The notes: generated from the sequence alone by a model not told the origin. Numbered from the stretch's first letter, positions 26,152 through 33,993 are shown. The stretch is 64,000 bases of DNA from Pengzhenrongella sicca (GCF_017569225.1 NZ_CP071868.1:1178001-1242000), one strand, 5' to 3'. Program-made: numbers and translations.

Positions 26152-26799
26152 CTACGCCGTCGGGACCGAGCGCGCCACGGACGTCGCCACGACCTTCGCC
26201 GCGATCGCCTTGGCGGTCTTGGAGTCCGGTCCGGGCTGCGCGACGAGCAGGGCCGCGCGGTAGTAGCGCAGCTCGTCGATGCTCTCGAGGATGTCCGCGA
26301 GGGCGCGGTGCCCGCCGTTCTTCGCGGGGGAGGAGTAGTACACCCGCGGGTACCAGCGGCGGGCGAGCTCCTTGATCGAGGAGACGTCGATGACCCGGTA
26401 GTGCAGGTAGCCGACGAGGTCCGGCATGTCGCGCTCGAGGAACGCCTTGTCGGTCCCGATCGAGTTGCCCGCGAGCGGCGCCTTGCCGGACTCGTCCACC
26501 CACGTGCGGATGTACGCGAGCACGGCGGCCTCGGCCTCGGCCAGCGTCGAGCCGGCGTCGAGGGTCTCGAGCAGGCGGGACGACGTGTGCATGTCGCGCA
26601 CGAAGTCCCCCATCTGCTCGAGGGCGGCCGGTGGCGGCGAGATCACGATGTCAACGCCCTCGCCGAGGACGTTGAGCTCGGAGTCGGTGACGACGGCGGC
26701 CACCTCGACCAGGGCGTCTGCGGCCTGGTCGAGCCCGGTCATCTCGCAGTCGATCCAGACAATTCGGTCCGCGCTGGTGCTGGTGCTGTTTACGCTCAC
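26152..26799 (-). CDS. orn: Oligoribonuclease
   Basis: A 215-residue DEDDh exonuclease that degrades 2- to 5-mer RNA, including pGpG. Motif ExoI is [12 protein letters not shown]. The middle motif is [15 protein letters not shown], and the C-terminal [18 protein letters not shown] holds the catalytic His-Asp pair. The GTG start at 26799 has TAGGCT ending 6 nt upstream (leaderless). That hexamer also contains the stop codon of the preceding gene on the same strand. A Val/Ala-rich C-terminal tail extends beyond the core. Confidence 0.95.
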   Translation of the reverse strand: MSVNSTSTSADRIVWIDCEMTGLDQAADALVEVAAVVTDSELNVLGEGVDIVISPPPAALEQMGDFVRDMHTSSRLLETLDAGSTLAEAEAAVLAYIRTWVDESGKAPLAGNSIGTDKAFLERDMPDLVGYLHYRVIDVSSIKELARRWYPRVYYSSPAKNGGHRALADILESIDELRYYRAALLVAQPGPDSKTAKAIAAKVVATSVARSVPTA

Positions 26800-26805
26800 C
26801 GCACC

Positions 26806-26811
26806 AGCCTA
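26806..26811 (-). promoter_or_regulatory. -10 element (TAGGCT) for leaderless orn
   Basis: TAGGCT on the minus strand ends 6 nt before the orn GTG, and its first three bases are the TAG stop of the upstream gene. Confidence 0.5.
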
Positions 26812-27183
26812 CGGTTCCCCACCCGCGGCCCCGTCGACGCTCGTCGCGCCGGACCCGCGCGGACTCGCCGCCACCGAGGCGGCAGAGGCGGCCGAGGCGG
26901 GGGGCATGGCGCCGGCGAGCTGCGCCGCGGCGACGACGACGAGCGCGGTGCCGCCCGCGGCGAGACCGGTCGCCAGGGGTGCGGCGCCCGACCACGCCAT
27001 GACCGCTCCGGTGCCGCCGGCGGCGGCGAGCGCCAGCACAGCGCGGTCGAGCAGGCGACGACGGCGCGCGCGGTTGGCGGCGGGCCCCGCCGCAGCGGGG
27101 TCGGGGACGGGCCCGGAGGCGGGCTCGGGCGCGGGCTTGGGGGCGGGCTTGGGGGCGGCCGTGCCGCCCGAATGGCGGCCCAT
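26809..27183 (-). CDS. Small Ala/Pro-rich membrane protein, unknown
   Basis: A 124-residue hypothetical protein. The N-terminal 35 residues are Pro/Ala repeats of the KPAPKPAPEPA type, then a basic patch RARRRRLLDR, then two hydrophobic segments (AVLALAAAGGTGAVMAW and a second of about 20 residues), and an Ala/Ser/Gly tail. This suggests a two-helix membrane protein with both ends in the cytoplasm. I do not recognise a family. It directly precedes orn. Low complexity makes the call moderate. Confidence 0.55.
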   Translation of the reverse strand: MGRHSGGTAAPKPAPKPAPEPASGPVPDPAAAGPAANRARRRRLLDRAVLALAAAGGTGAVMAWSGAAPLATGLAAGGTALVVVAAAQLAGAMPPASAASAASVAASPRGSGATSVDGAAGGEP

Positions 27184-27336
27184 CAGGGCAGCGCGCCGTG
27201 GTGGCGGACGGTTTCAGGCACGTCCACATGGTGGCAGATGCCAGCGGGCGCGCCGGGCCGGTCGGCCCAGCGCGCCCGTGGCGTCCGGTCTTTCTGCGGT
27301 GGTGGCGTGCGCGTCATTCGGGTGCCGGGCCGCGGG

Positions 27337-27462
27337 TCAGCGGATCAGCATGAATGGCGGCGTGAATGCGGCCGGAACGCGGTCGCGGTGCTTCGTGGCC
27401 ACGAACTCGAGGCGTTCCTCATAGTCCCGCAGCCACAGGAATTCGGGAATGGGGGCGTTCAT
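27337..27462 (-). CDS. Possible 41-residue protein, unknown
   Basis: A short frame, MNAPIPEFLWLRDYEERLEF and 21 more residues. Its composition (Trp, Tyr, Phe, Glu, Arg) is unlike the Ala/Arg/Gly shadows of this GC-rich sequence, and an AAGGA site precedes it at 11-nt spacing. No family is recognised. It lies alone between two intergenic gaps (27184-27336 holds nothing evident). Confidence 0.4.
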   Translation of the reverse strand: MNAPIPEFLWLRDYEERLEFVATKHRDRVPAAFTPPFMLIR

Positions 27463-27592
27463 CGCGTGCACTGTCCTTCGGGTTGAGGGGGGTCGTAGTG
27501 TCGGGCCGGCCAGGCCCGCCGAGCTCACCGCGGTCCCGCCAGACAACCACCCCACCCCCGCCCGGCGCACGTCTTTATTTGCCGGCGCCTCG

Positions 27593-27691
27593 AAACTTCC
27601 GAGTGCCCGGCAAACTTCCGAGTGCCCGGCAAACGTCCGGCCGTTCTGCAAACCCGGAAGTTTGCAGAACAGCCAGCCGTTTGCAGAACGG
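27593..27691. repeat. Intergenic repeat island A (tandem and inverted short repeats)
   Basis: AAACTTCCGAGTGCCCGGC is present twice in tandem (27593-27611, 27612-27630). A related third unit begins at 27631. GCAAACTTCCG (27610-27620) has a perfect inverted partner at 27655-27665. CCGTTCTGCAAAC (27641-27653) has a perfect inverted partner at 27679-27691, and GTTTGCAGAAC also occurs at 27660-27670. It sits just past the stop of the FAD oxidoreductase gene. The nature is unknown: a REP-like element, operator cluster or terminator. Confidence 0.8.
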
Positions 27692-27718
27692 GAAATGGCG
27701 GCCCGGGCGGAATGGGGC

Positions 27719-29140
27719 TCAGACTGCGTGGTTGGGGCGGAGCAGGGTGGTGGGGTCCGCCGCCGCGCGAGCGCGGGTCAGGCGGGCGAAGGCCTCGGGG
27801 GCGAACCCCGACGCAGCGTCGACCGGGGTCTCGGCGAAGTTGAGGTACTGGCGGCCGTTGAGCCACGGGGCCAGCCCCGCCACGAGCTCGTGGGCCTCGC
27901 GCTGGCCCGCCGCGCTGATCTCCGGGGTCATGGCGACCGTGCCGGCGAACAGCACGAACGCGCCGTCGAGACGGTCGAGCGCTCCGCCGCCGGCCGCGGG
28001 CCGGGCGAGGGCGCCGCCGAGCTGGCGCAGCTCGACCATGAACAGCCCGGACCCGGAGCCGGGGCCGGCCGCCGCGAGCAGCGCGCGCTGCCCGGCCGCC
28101 GGCAGGTCCCGGAGCACCGCCGAGCTCGAGACGCTCGGGGTCGGTCCCTCCGGGTCCATGTGCAGGCGCACCAGGGACGCGGCGGGAACGCGCGCGAACG
28201 TGTCGATCTCCGGCGCCAGGTCGCGCAGCCCGGCGATCATGGCGGCGCTCGTGGCGTCGTCGGCGCCCACGACCGCGCCGTCGATCACGACGATCTGGCG
28301 GCCGCGCAGCGCCGGAGGCAGTTCGGGCAGCGGCGGCAGCTGCAGCAGGCGCAGCGACGTCGTGACGGCGTCGGGCGCGTCGGCCGTCCAGTCGACCCAC
28401 CGCTCGAGCACCTCGGCCGCACGCGAGAGGTCCCAGACCAGCATGCCGGCATATGCGTCGCGGATCCGGAACAGGTCGAACTCCAGGGTGACGACGACGC
28501 CGACGTTGCCGCCGCCGCCGCGCAGCGCCCAGAAGAGCTCGGGCTCGTGCGTCGCGTCCACGTGGACGGTCGAGCCGTCGGCGAGCACGAGGTCGGCGGA
28601 GATGAGGTGGTGGGCGGCGAGCCCGTGCGCCCGCGCGAGCCAGCCCATCCCGCCGCCGAGCGAGTAGCCGACGACGCCGACGTCCGGCGCCGAGCCGTGC
28701 AGCGCGGCGAGGCCGTAGTGCGCCGCGGCGTCGACGACGTCGAGCCACAGCGCGCCCGCCTCCACCCGGGCGCGGGGCGCCACCGGGTCGATCCAGACGC
28801 GACGCATCGCCGACGTGCGCAGCAGCACGACGTCGTCGAGCGCGCCGAGCGGGCCGGCGTTGTGCCCGGTGCCCTGCGGGGCGACCCGCAGGCCGACGGC
28901 CGCCGCCGCGCGCACGATCTCGGCGACCTGGGCGGCGTCGGTGGGAACGGCCACGGCCGCCGGGCGCTGGTCGACAGCGGCGTTCCAAGCCGCGCGCGCC
29001 GCGTCGTACTCGGCGTCGCCGGGCAGGTAGACGGGGCCGCCGCACAGGTCGCGCAGCGCCCGGGCCCGCTCCGGGGCGGGGACGGCGGCGGTCAGATCGA
29101 GACCGGTCAGGTTGGTCCGGTCGGTCAGGTCCGTGCTCAT
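27719..29140 (-). CDS. FAD-linked oxidoreductase, berberine-bridge (BBE) type
   Basis: A 473-residue flavoprotein of the PCMH/VAO type. The FAD domain shows AVAVPTDAAQVAEIVRAA, VAPQGTGHNAGPLG, with the His that can be attached to FAD, and GSAPDVGVVGYSLGGGMGWL. The WALRGGGGNVGVV motif and the C-terminal YLNFAETPVD...LTRARAAADPTTLLRPNHAV are the usual BBE ends. BBE enzymes normally also use a Cys for bicovalent FAD; no suitable Cys follows, so FAD is probably attached by His only. Substrate is unknown. ATG 29140 has a GGAG site. Confidence 0.87.
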   Translation of the reverse strand: MSTDLTDRTNLTGLDLTAAVPAPERARALRDLCGGPVYLPGDAEYDAARAAWNAAVDQRPAAVAVPTDAAQVAEIVRAAAAVGLRVAPQGTGHNAGPLGALDDVVLLRTSAMRRVWIDPVAPRARVEAGALWLDVVDAAAHYGLAALHGSAPDVGVVGYSLGGGMGWLARAHGLAAHHLISADLVLADGSTVHVDATHEPELFWALRGGGGNVGVVVTLEFDLFRIRDAYAGMLVWDLSRAAEVLERWVDWTADAPDAVTTSLRLLQLPPLPELPPALRGRQIVVIDGAVVGADDATSAAMIAGLRDLAPEIDTFARVPAASLVRLHMDPEGPTPSVSSSAVLRDLPAAGQRALLAAAGPGSGSGLFMVELRQLGGALARPAAGGGALDRLDGAFVLFAGTVAMTPEISAAGQREAHELVAGLAPWLNGRQYLNFAETPVDAASGFAPEAFARLTRARAAADPTTLLRPNHAV

Positions 29141-29385
29141 GAGGGTGCTCCACAAGGTTCTCGCTGGTGCGCGGCCGGCCGGCTCGCTGTCGCGGGGCCG
29201 AACCACGGGGTCGAGGCGGAGGAGTCCTGCGGGCCGATCCAGATACGCCGCGCGTGCGGGCCCGCGACGAGATCGGTTGATCAACTGCGCCTCGACTGCC
29301 GAGAACGCTGGTCTGCGCCCCCAATATCGACGAGATCGTTCGGAGTGAGCGTCGGCGCTCGGGTCGCGGTCTGCGCGCGCCCGCG

Positions 29386-29391
29386 TACCGT
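29386..29391 (+). promoter_or_regulatory. -10 element (TACCGT) for the leaderless DUF998 gene
   Basis: TACCGT ends 7 nt before the ATG at 29399. The gap 29141-29385 between the two divergent genes holds no other feature that I can see. Confidence 0.5.
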
Positions 29392-29398
29392 TGCCCAG

Positions 29399-30052
29399 AT
29401 GCCTCGACCCGCACCGCAGGACCCGCACCGGCCCACCCCCGCGCCAGCGGTTCGCCGCTGGGCGCTCGCCGCCGCGACGCTGGCGCCGATCGGGATGATC
29501 GGCGGCTGGACGCTCGCCGCCGCGCGCCAGGAGTCGGACTTCGACGCCGTCCGCGAGACCATCAGCGCGCTCGCGGCCCAGACCGCGACCCTCCCGGTGA
29601 TCATGACCGCCGGGCTCGCGCTGACCGGCGTCGGGCACGTCGCGACCGCGCTCGCGCTGCGCCCGGCCGCGCGGCCCGGTCGGCTGCTGCTCGCGGCCGG
29701 GGGAGTGGCGACCGCGCTCGTCGCCGCCCTGCCCGTCGATGCCAGCCCGCGCGCGCACGGGCTCGCGGCGGCCGTCGCGTTCGGGGCGCTGTCGGTGTGG
29801 CCCGTCGCCGCCGCGCGGTCGGGGACCACCGGCGTGCTCGGGCGGCGCACCGGGGCGGTCGCGACCGGCGTGCTGCTCGCCCTGCTCGCCTGGTTCGTGG
29901 TCGAGCTCCAGGGCCTCGGACCCGACGACGGCGCCGCGACCGGTCTCGCCGAGCGCGCCGTCGCGGCTGCCCAGTCCCTGTGGCCGCTCGTCGTCGTCCT
30001 CGCGCTGCGGTCCGCGCGGGGCGGTCGCCGGTCGACAGCATCGGCCCGATGA
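29399..30052 (+). CDS. DUF998-type integral membrane protein
   Basis: A 217-residue protein with about six hydrophobic helices and short loops. The segment SDFDAVRETISALAAQ after the first helix and GLALTGVGHVATALALRPA fit the DUF998 family. Function is unknown. It overlaps the PAP2 gene by ATGA, so they are co-translated; a shared role in lipid or cell-envelope metabolism is possible. The start is set by TACCGT 7 nt upstream. Confidence 0.8.
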   Translation: MPRPAPQDPHRPTPAPAVRRWALAAATLAPIGMIGGWTLAAARQESDFDAVRETISALAAQTATLPVIMTAGLALTGVGHVATALALRPAARPGRLLLAAGGVATALVAALPVDASPRAHGLAAAVAFGALSVWPVAAARSGTTGVLGRRTGAVATGVLLALLAWFVVELQGLGPDDGAATGLAERAVAAAQSLWPLVVVLALRSARGGRRSTASAR

Positions 30053-30825
30053 CGCCCGACCCGCCGTCCCGCTCGACCACTCCCGGCAGCATCGGCGCGA
30101 TCCGGCGCCGGGCCGTGCAGGGGTACGCCGCGCGACCCCTGGCGTGGGCGGTCGTGATCGGCGCGCTGCTGTTCGTGGCCGGCCTCGCGGTGTTCGCGGG
30201 CCTGCTCGACGCGGTCCAGGAGCAGGACGACATCTCGCTCGCCGACCGCCCGGTGCTCAGCTGGATGCTCGCGAACCGCGGTCCGACCGCGACCACGGTG
30301 TTCAGCGCCATCACGCTCGTGTCGGGGCCGGTCGTCCTGCCGGTGATCGTCGCCGTCGCCTGCCTCGTCTGGGCGCGGGTGGGGCGCGAGCGCTGGCGGC
30401 CGCTCGTGCTCGCGGGCGCGATGCTGGCCTCGACCGCCGTCTCGCTCGTGATCAAGGACCTCGTCGCGCGCCCGCGGCCGCCGATCGACGCCCGGGCGTT
30501 CGCGCGGGCCGAGCTGACGGCGTCGTTCCCGTCGGGCCACACGATCGGCGCGGCGACGCTGCTCCTCGTGGCCGGCTACCTGGTGGTGAGCCGCGGCCCG
30601 AGCGTCGCGCGGGTCATCGGCTGGGCCGCGGGAGCCGTGGTCGGGATCCTCGCGGTCGCGCTCAGCCGGCTCTACCTCGGCTACCACTTCCTCACCGACG
30701 TCCTGGCGGCGGTCGCGCTCGCGGTCGCGATCGGCGCGGTCGCGATGGTCGTCGACCGGCGACACGCGCTGCGTCGCCGCCCAGAGTGCCCCCGGCTGGA
30801 CTCGAACCAGCAACCTACGGAGTAG
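30049..30825 (+). CDS. PAP2-family membrane phosphatase
   Basis: A 258-residue type 2 phosphatidic acid phosphatase-like protein. The three catalytic motifs are KDLVARPRPP, FPSGHTIGA and SRLYLGYHFLTDVLA, between about six transmembrane helices. It acts on lipid phosphates such as PA or undecaprenyl diphosphate. The last 15 codons (DSNQQPTE end) are not family sequence: they are the antisense of a tRNA-Arg 3' end, which here is the left attachment site of the integrative element. The uninterrupted tRNA sequence would also stop this frame at the same place. Confidence 0.85.
   Translation: MTPDPPSRSTTPGSIGAIRRRAVQGYAARPLAWAVVIGALLFVAGLAVFAGLLDAVQEQDDISLADRPVLSWMLANRGPTATTVFSAITLVSGPVVLPVIVAVACLVWARVGRERWRPLVLAGAMLASTAVSLVIKDLVARPRPPIDARAFARAELTASFPSGHTIGAATLLLVAGYLVVSRGPSVARVIGWAAGAVVGILAVALSRLYLGYHFLTDVLAAVALAVAIGAVAMVVDRRHALRRRPECPRLDSNQQPTE
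30782..30821. mobile_element. Left attachment site: displaced 3' end of tRNA-Arg
   Basis: These 40 bases are identical to 37575-37614. They match the last 35 nt of the tRNA-Arg gene plus 5 flanking bases. This copy has no 5' tRNA half, so it is a remnant left by site-specific integration. Confidence 0.92.
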
Positions 30826-30937
30826 GTAGTTGGTGCTCATCGCGCCTAATCGAGAGCCATGCCAGCAAGTCTCCCAGGTGCACACCCGCGCTCAAACTCT
30901 CACGCTAGACCACATCAGCTCGTCTCCAATCCGGGGA

Positions 30938-30970
30938 GTAAGTGGGGGACGTCAGAGGTAAGTGGGGGAC
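30938..30970 (+). repeat. Left-arm direct repeats (possible integrase or Xis arm sites)
   Basis: GTAAGTGGGGGAC occurs at 30938-30950 and 30958-30970, 20 bp apart. The core GTAAGTGGGG is repeated twice near the other end of the element (37510-37531), in the same orientation. Confidence 0.75.
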
Positions 30971-31070
30971 ACACGGGTGATGCTCCCGAATCGCCGGAGG
31001 CGACGTACCGACGTGCCACCGATGCATGAGGTCCGCTACGCCCCTCCGTGCGACTCGGTACGGTGCGCAT

Positions 31071-31673
31071 GTGGATACAGGAAACTGGGTTGCGCTCGTC
31101 GTGGGGCTTGTCGGTGTCGTGGGTGGCTTTGCCACGGCGCTGATTTCGCAGAGGCAACAGGCGAGTGACGAGCGGAAGCGGATCGAAGCATCCCGCAGAG
31201 ATCGAGAGTCGGAGCGATGGCTTGGCGATAGGCGACAGGCATACGCGGATTACCTCTACGGGATCGGCGCTCTGACGGACCCAATTCACACTCAGGAGTT
31301 TGACCTGCACCATGGGCTCGCGGAACCTGAGTCGGAGCCGACAGTTGACGGAGCGGCTGAAGGCCCAGAAGCGTCCGAACAAATTGACCCGCGACACGAA
31401 GTGCTCATGCGGGCACTTGGAGAGATCCGCCTGATCGCACCGAGCGCGGTGAGTGAAGCTGCGAGCGAGCACGTAGCTGTGCTCCGCTCGCTGTCTTGGA
31501 CGGCCACGCTCTGTTCCGCCTATCGAGTCCCCGAGAGCACCGAGCACTTCGAGCGACTACTTCAACAGGTTGACCAAGAGAGCGAGGACGCGCATCGCGC
31601 CGGGGAGGCAGTTCTCGCTGTCATGCGGGCCGATCTGGGTGACGGCATCGGCGTGCTTCCTGCTCGTGTCTAG
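31071..31673 (+). CDS. Membrane-anchored protein of unknown function (element cargo)
   Basis: A 200-residue protein. A single N-terminal transmembrane helix (WVALVVGLVGVVGGFATALI) is followed by a charged helix rich in Arg, Lys and Glu (QRQQASDERKRIEASRRDRE), then a mainly helical, acidic soluble domain. The start is taken as GTG 31071 rather than the upstream ATG 31026, because it places the helix at the very N-terminus. It is the only plus-strand gene at the left end of the element. I do not recognise a family. Its codon use is more relaxed than that of the host genes. Confidence 0.7.
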   Translation: MDTGNWVALVVGLVGVVGGFATALISQRQQASDERKRIEASRRDRESERWLGDRRQAYADYLYGIGALTDPIHTQEFDLHHGLAEPESEPTVDGAAEGPEASEQIDPRHEVLMRALGEIRLIAPSAVSEAASEHVAVLRSLSWTATLCSAYRVPESTEHFERLLQQVDQESEDAHRAGEAVLAVMRADLGDGIGVLPARV

Positions 31674-31730
31674 CACCCGTGGTGCTCTCACGCCCCATTG
31701 ACCTAGAACGCTGGCAAGGCCACGGATGCG

Positions 31731-31766
31731 GGCAAAGCGGTGGGCTCGGGGACCGCTTTGCCTTCC
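31731..31766 (+). terminator. Hairpin after the cargo gene
   Basis: GGCAAAGCGGT (31731-31741) pairs perfectly with ACCGCTTTGCC (31752-31762), followed by TTCC. It is 57 bp past the cargo gene stop. Confidence 0.65.
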
Positions 31767-32123
31767 CCCTGCCTGGCCTATCGCAACGACGATGACGAAC
31801 ACGTTGACGACGACGAACGCGAGCGCTCTAGCGTTGCTCCTCCTTGGTCGTGGTGGGAGCCCCGCCTGCTTGCCCGGTCCGTACGGTGGGGTATGACCCC
31901 CTGAGCGCGAAGTTCCCTACCGCATCGTCTTAGCACGGCAGGCTCGGCGGAAAATGGGAAGGTCGCGAAGCGACAGGCTCACGAGCCGCACTACCGACTG
32001 CGGCTGTGCCCTGGCAAGGGGCCTGAGCTGCTGACACACGAGCATTGCGTCCTCCCCAAAGCGCCATTGCGCGGTTGGAGCAGATGCCCTAAACGGGGCC
32101 TTCCCTCTGGTCCATGAGCGCAC
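31767..32123. other. Gap without a recognisable gene
   Basis: No convincing coding region on either strand: the short frames present lack ribosome-binding sites and have shadow-like composition. Part of it (31960-32030) is rich in small GC hairpins. Confidence 0.5.
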
Positions 32124-32166
32124 AAAAATGCCCCCGTCCGCGTTGGTTAGTCGCGGACAGGGGCAT
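32124..32166 (-). terminator. Intrinsic terminator of the element's minus-strand gene block
   Basis: On the minus strand, ATGCCCCTGTCCGCG pairs with CGCGGACGGGGGCAT across a 9-nt loop and is followed by TTTTTG. It is directly after the HNH-like gene stop. Confidence 0.85.
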
Positions 32167-32168
32167 CC

Positions 32169-32693
32169 TTACGCCGTGGTGTCGATCTGGTCGAGCGGAA
32201 CGTCCGGGTTGCGAAGAATCCAGAACAGGCGTTGAAGCGGTGAGAGCACCCTCGGAAGTCGAGCCCTCAAGCTGTCGTAATGCTTGTGATCGACGCGGCA
32301 CATTGGCAAATATCGGGCGGGACTTCCCGAGTAGACTGAGCCGGCCTCCCTACCTTTAATCTCGCACATCTCTAGGATGTCGCTATGATCGTAAGCAAAT
32401 TCCTCGGCAGGTTTTCCACAGCGGATACATGTCAAGAGATTTGCACTGCCCTTCACCCGTGCTACGCGATGATGCGCCGAGCTATACGCGATCGGTCCAG
32501 TCTTGAATCTAGGGTCGATGTGGTAGCGCCGATCGGCACAGTTGACAGTGACCCCAGAAGTGAGATTCCCCAATTGGATGCGCTTGGGTTCACTGCCACA
32601 TTTGCACTCGCACAGCACAAATGCTGATCCTCGACACCTCTCGGTAATCGTGAGCTCACCGAAAACCTTTCCAACGTGGTGCTTGACCGTCAC
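32169..32693 (-). CDS. HNH-like/zinc-finger phage-type protein
   Basis: A 174-residue protein. The N-terminal part has the VGKVFGELTITERC...CECKCGS...LGNLTSGVTVNC pattern found in many phage HNH and AP2 proteins, where it forms a small beta domain. The second half has CIRCGKPAEEFAYDHSD and MCRVDHKHYD, giving paired zinc cysteines and His/Asp residues that resemble an HNH nuclease core. A classic HNH triad cannot be assigned with confidence. It overlaps the preceding gene by ATGA and is followed by a strong terminator. Confidence 0.62.
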   Translation of the reverse strand: MTVKHHVGKVFGELTITERCRGSAFVLCECKCGSEPKRIQLGNLTSGVTVNCADRRYHIDPRFKTGPIAYSSAHHRVARVKGSANLLTCIRCGKPAEEFAYDHSDILEMCEIKGREAGSVYSGSPARYLPMCRVDHKHYDSLRARLPRVLSPLQRLFWILRNPDVPLDQIDTTA

Positions 32694-32980
32694 AGTGCCG
32701 CCAACTCGGCCATCACGTCGCCGGGGTGGAACTGCGCTCGCAGGGCCTCTGCTGCGCGCTCTAGCTTGTCAGCGCGGGCAAGGGAACGGGCGGCGCGCTC
32801 ACGCTGTGCCTGGGCGTCACGCACGTTGCGCTTTGCTTTCTTGTCGCGCCATTCCCACCAATCCTCCATGAGCATCCGACACCGATGCCCGCAGAAGCGG
32901 TATACCAATCCGTCTTCCCCCATCGTAGGGATGGGCAACGCGCACCGTAGACAAATGCCAATTGCGGCGTTCTCGTTCAT
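32690..32980 (-). CDS. Small zinc-ribbon-like protein with helical tail
   Basis: A 96-residue protein. The N-terminal third has ICLRCALPI and RFCGHRCRM, that is CxxC and CxxxC, suggesting one zinc site. The rest is a long, charged alpha helix (QAQRERAARSLARADKLERA), probably a coiled coil. No family is recognised. It is coupled to the HNH-like gene downstream by a four-base overlap. Confidence 0.65.
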   Translation of the reverse strand: MNENAAIGICLRCALPIPTMGEDGLVYRFCGHRCRMLMEDWWEWRDKKAKRNVRDAQAQRERAARSLARADKLERAAEALRAQFHPGDVMAELAAL

Positions 32981-33035
32981 TCTGTTCTGACCTCATTGTT
33001 TGTCGGGCGGTCGCCCGTGTCATTGCTGGGGTAAA

Positions 33036-33071
33036 GATTGGGGGCGCAGTCATGGTGGCTGCGCCCCAATC
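33036..33071 (-). terminator. Hairpin after the 230-residue element gene
   Basis: GATTGGGGGCGCAG (33036-33049) pairs with CTGCGCCCCAATC (33059-33071) with one bulged G. On the minus strand it is followed by TTTACC and lies 31 bp past the stop at 33102. Confidence 0.65.
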
Positions 33072-33101
33072 TCCCTACTCGGCCGGTTGTGGCCTATTGC
33101 C

Positions 33102-33794
33102 TCACCAGCTTGCGGACTCCACGGTCCGAACGCGAGCGCGCCCGTATTCGCCATCGACAGCGAATCCTGCACCCTCGGCCCCATTGACGAGAGCTTCGCG
33201 GACAAACTCCACGACATCGGCCGTCTCGATGGGGTCGCCGTCGAAAAGGATCACGTCAACCATTGTGGAGCCAGAGCCGAGAGTGACCTTGCCCAATCCG
33301 AATCCGCTGGTAATACCGATGAAGTTCTTGACACCGGCTGCCTTCGCATCTGCGATTGCTGCCTTGATCGTTCGTTCCTGGGACGCGGAGACTTCCGCCA
33401 GTTCGGCAAGTGCGGCCGCAATCGCCTTGGCTGCCTTTTCGTTCGCCTTGATCTGTGTCTCGGGATCGACAATCACCGCGACAGCAGACGCCCACCGTTC
33501 GGCAACCAGTGGCGCAAGTGCCGCGTCTGCGGCGCTAACGACTGCCTCGGCCGCGAGCGCGAGCATTCCCATGCGCGAGACATCCCCGGTTGCGGCCATG
33601 AGATCGAGGCCGGTCACTGTCGAGTCACCGGACAAGAGCCGGTCGTTGAGGGCAGCCTCGTGCTCGGTCGCGGTCGTGACAGCGGCCAGAGCGTCGGCGT
33701 GACGCTGTACGGCGACGGTCTGCGCGGCCTTCGCAGCGAGGTACTGAGCGTCGGCGGACGGGCTGACGGTTGTGGTGCTGGTCCTGGTTGCCAC
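33102..33794 (-). CDS. Element protein of unknown function, Ala-rich helical
   Basis: A 230-residue protein starting at GTG 33794. The frame continues upstream through repetitive Pro/Gly-rich sequence that looks non-coding, so the longer version is rejected. The first 150 residues are mostly Ala-rich amphipathic helices. The C-terminal 80 residues look globular (KNFIGITSGFGLGKVTLGSG, DVILFDGDPIETADVVEFVR). No known domain is recognised. It begins about 310 bp downstream of the palindrome array, with a run of hairpins in its leader. Confidence 0.65.
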   Translation of the reverse strand: MATRTSTTTVSPSADAQYLAAKAAQTVAVQRHADALAAVTTATEHEAALNDRLLSGDSTVTGLDLMAATGDVSRMGMLALAAEAVVSAADAALAPLVAERWASAVAVIVDPETQIKANEKAAKAIAAALAELAEVSASQERTIKAAIADAKAAGVKNFIGITSGFGLGKVTLGSGSTMVDVILFDGDPIETADVVEFVREALVNGAEGAGFAVDGEYGRARVRTVESASW

Positions 33795-33816
33795 TGTGTG
33801 TTGTTCCCTTGCTTGT

Positions 33817-33993
33817 GGGGCCTTCGGCCCCGTGGTGCCCAACGGCGAGATTGCTGCTGGGTCGGTCTGGGTATTGCGTCTGGGTCCTGCGGGTGGTGGG
33901 CCTTCGGCCCGACAGTTCGTTGTTCCTGGCCCTGTCGAGGTAGGTCCTGCGGTGGTGGGCCTTCGGCCCAACAGCGGGTTGTTCCTGGCCCTG
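33817..33993. repeat. Tandem leader repeats carrying GGGCC-TTC-GGCCC hairpins
   Basis: Three hairpins with 5- to 6-bp stems and a TTC loop lie at 33817-33831, 33898-33910 and 33957-33969. The last two are inside near-identical units of about 51 bp (33883-33934 and 33943-33993) with a period of 60 bp. The first is a decayed unit. They lie upstream of the minus-strand gene that starts at 33794. Confidence 0.75.

Noticed and set aside
27593-27691. CRISPR array
   Set aside because: Units are directly adjacent without unique spacers of constant length, partners are inverted, and no cas gene is in the window.
30787-30821. A second tRNA-Arg gene
   Set aside because: Only the 3' 35 nt are present; there is no 5' acceptor, D arm or full anticodon loop. 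It is the displaced end at the attachment site.
31917-32123. Minus-strand 68-codon frame in the element gap
   Set aside because: No ribosome-binding site or recognisable motif; it overlaps the terminator region of the minus-strand block.
33795-33971. N-terminal extension of the 230-residue element protein
   Set aside because: The extra residues come from the tandem hairpin repeats and are Pro/Gly/Thr-rich; the GTG at 33794 gives a sensible start.
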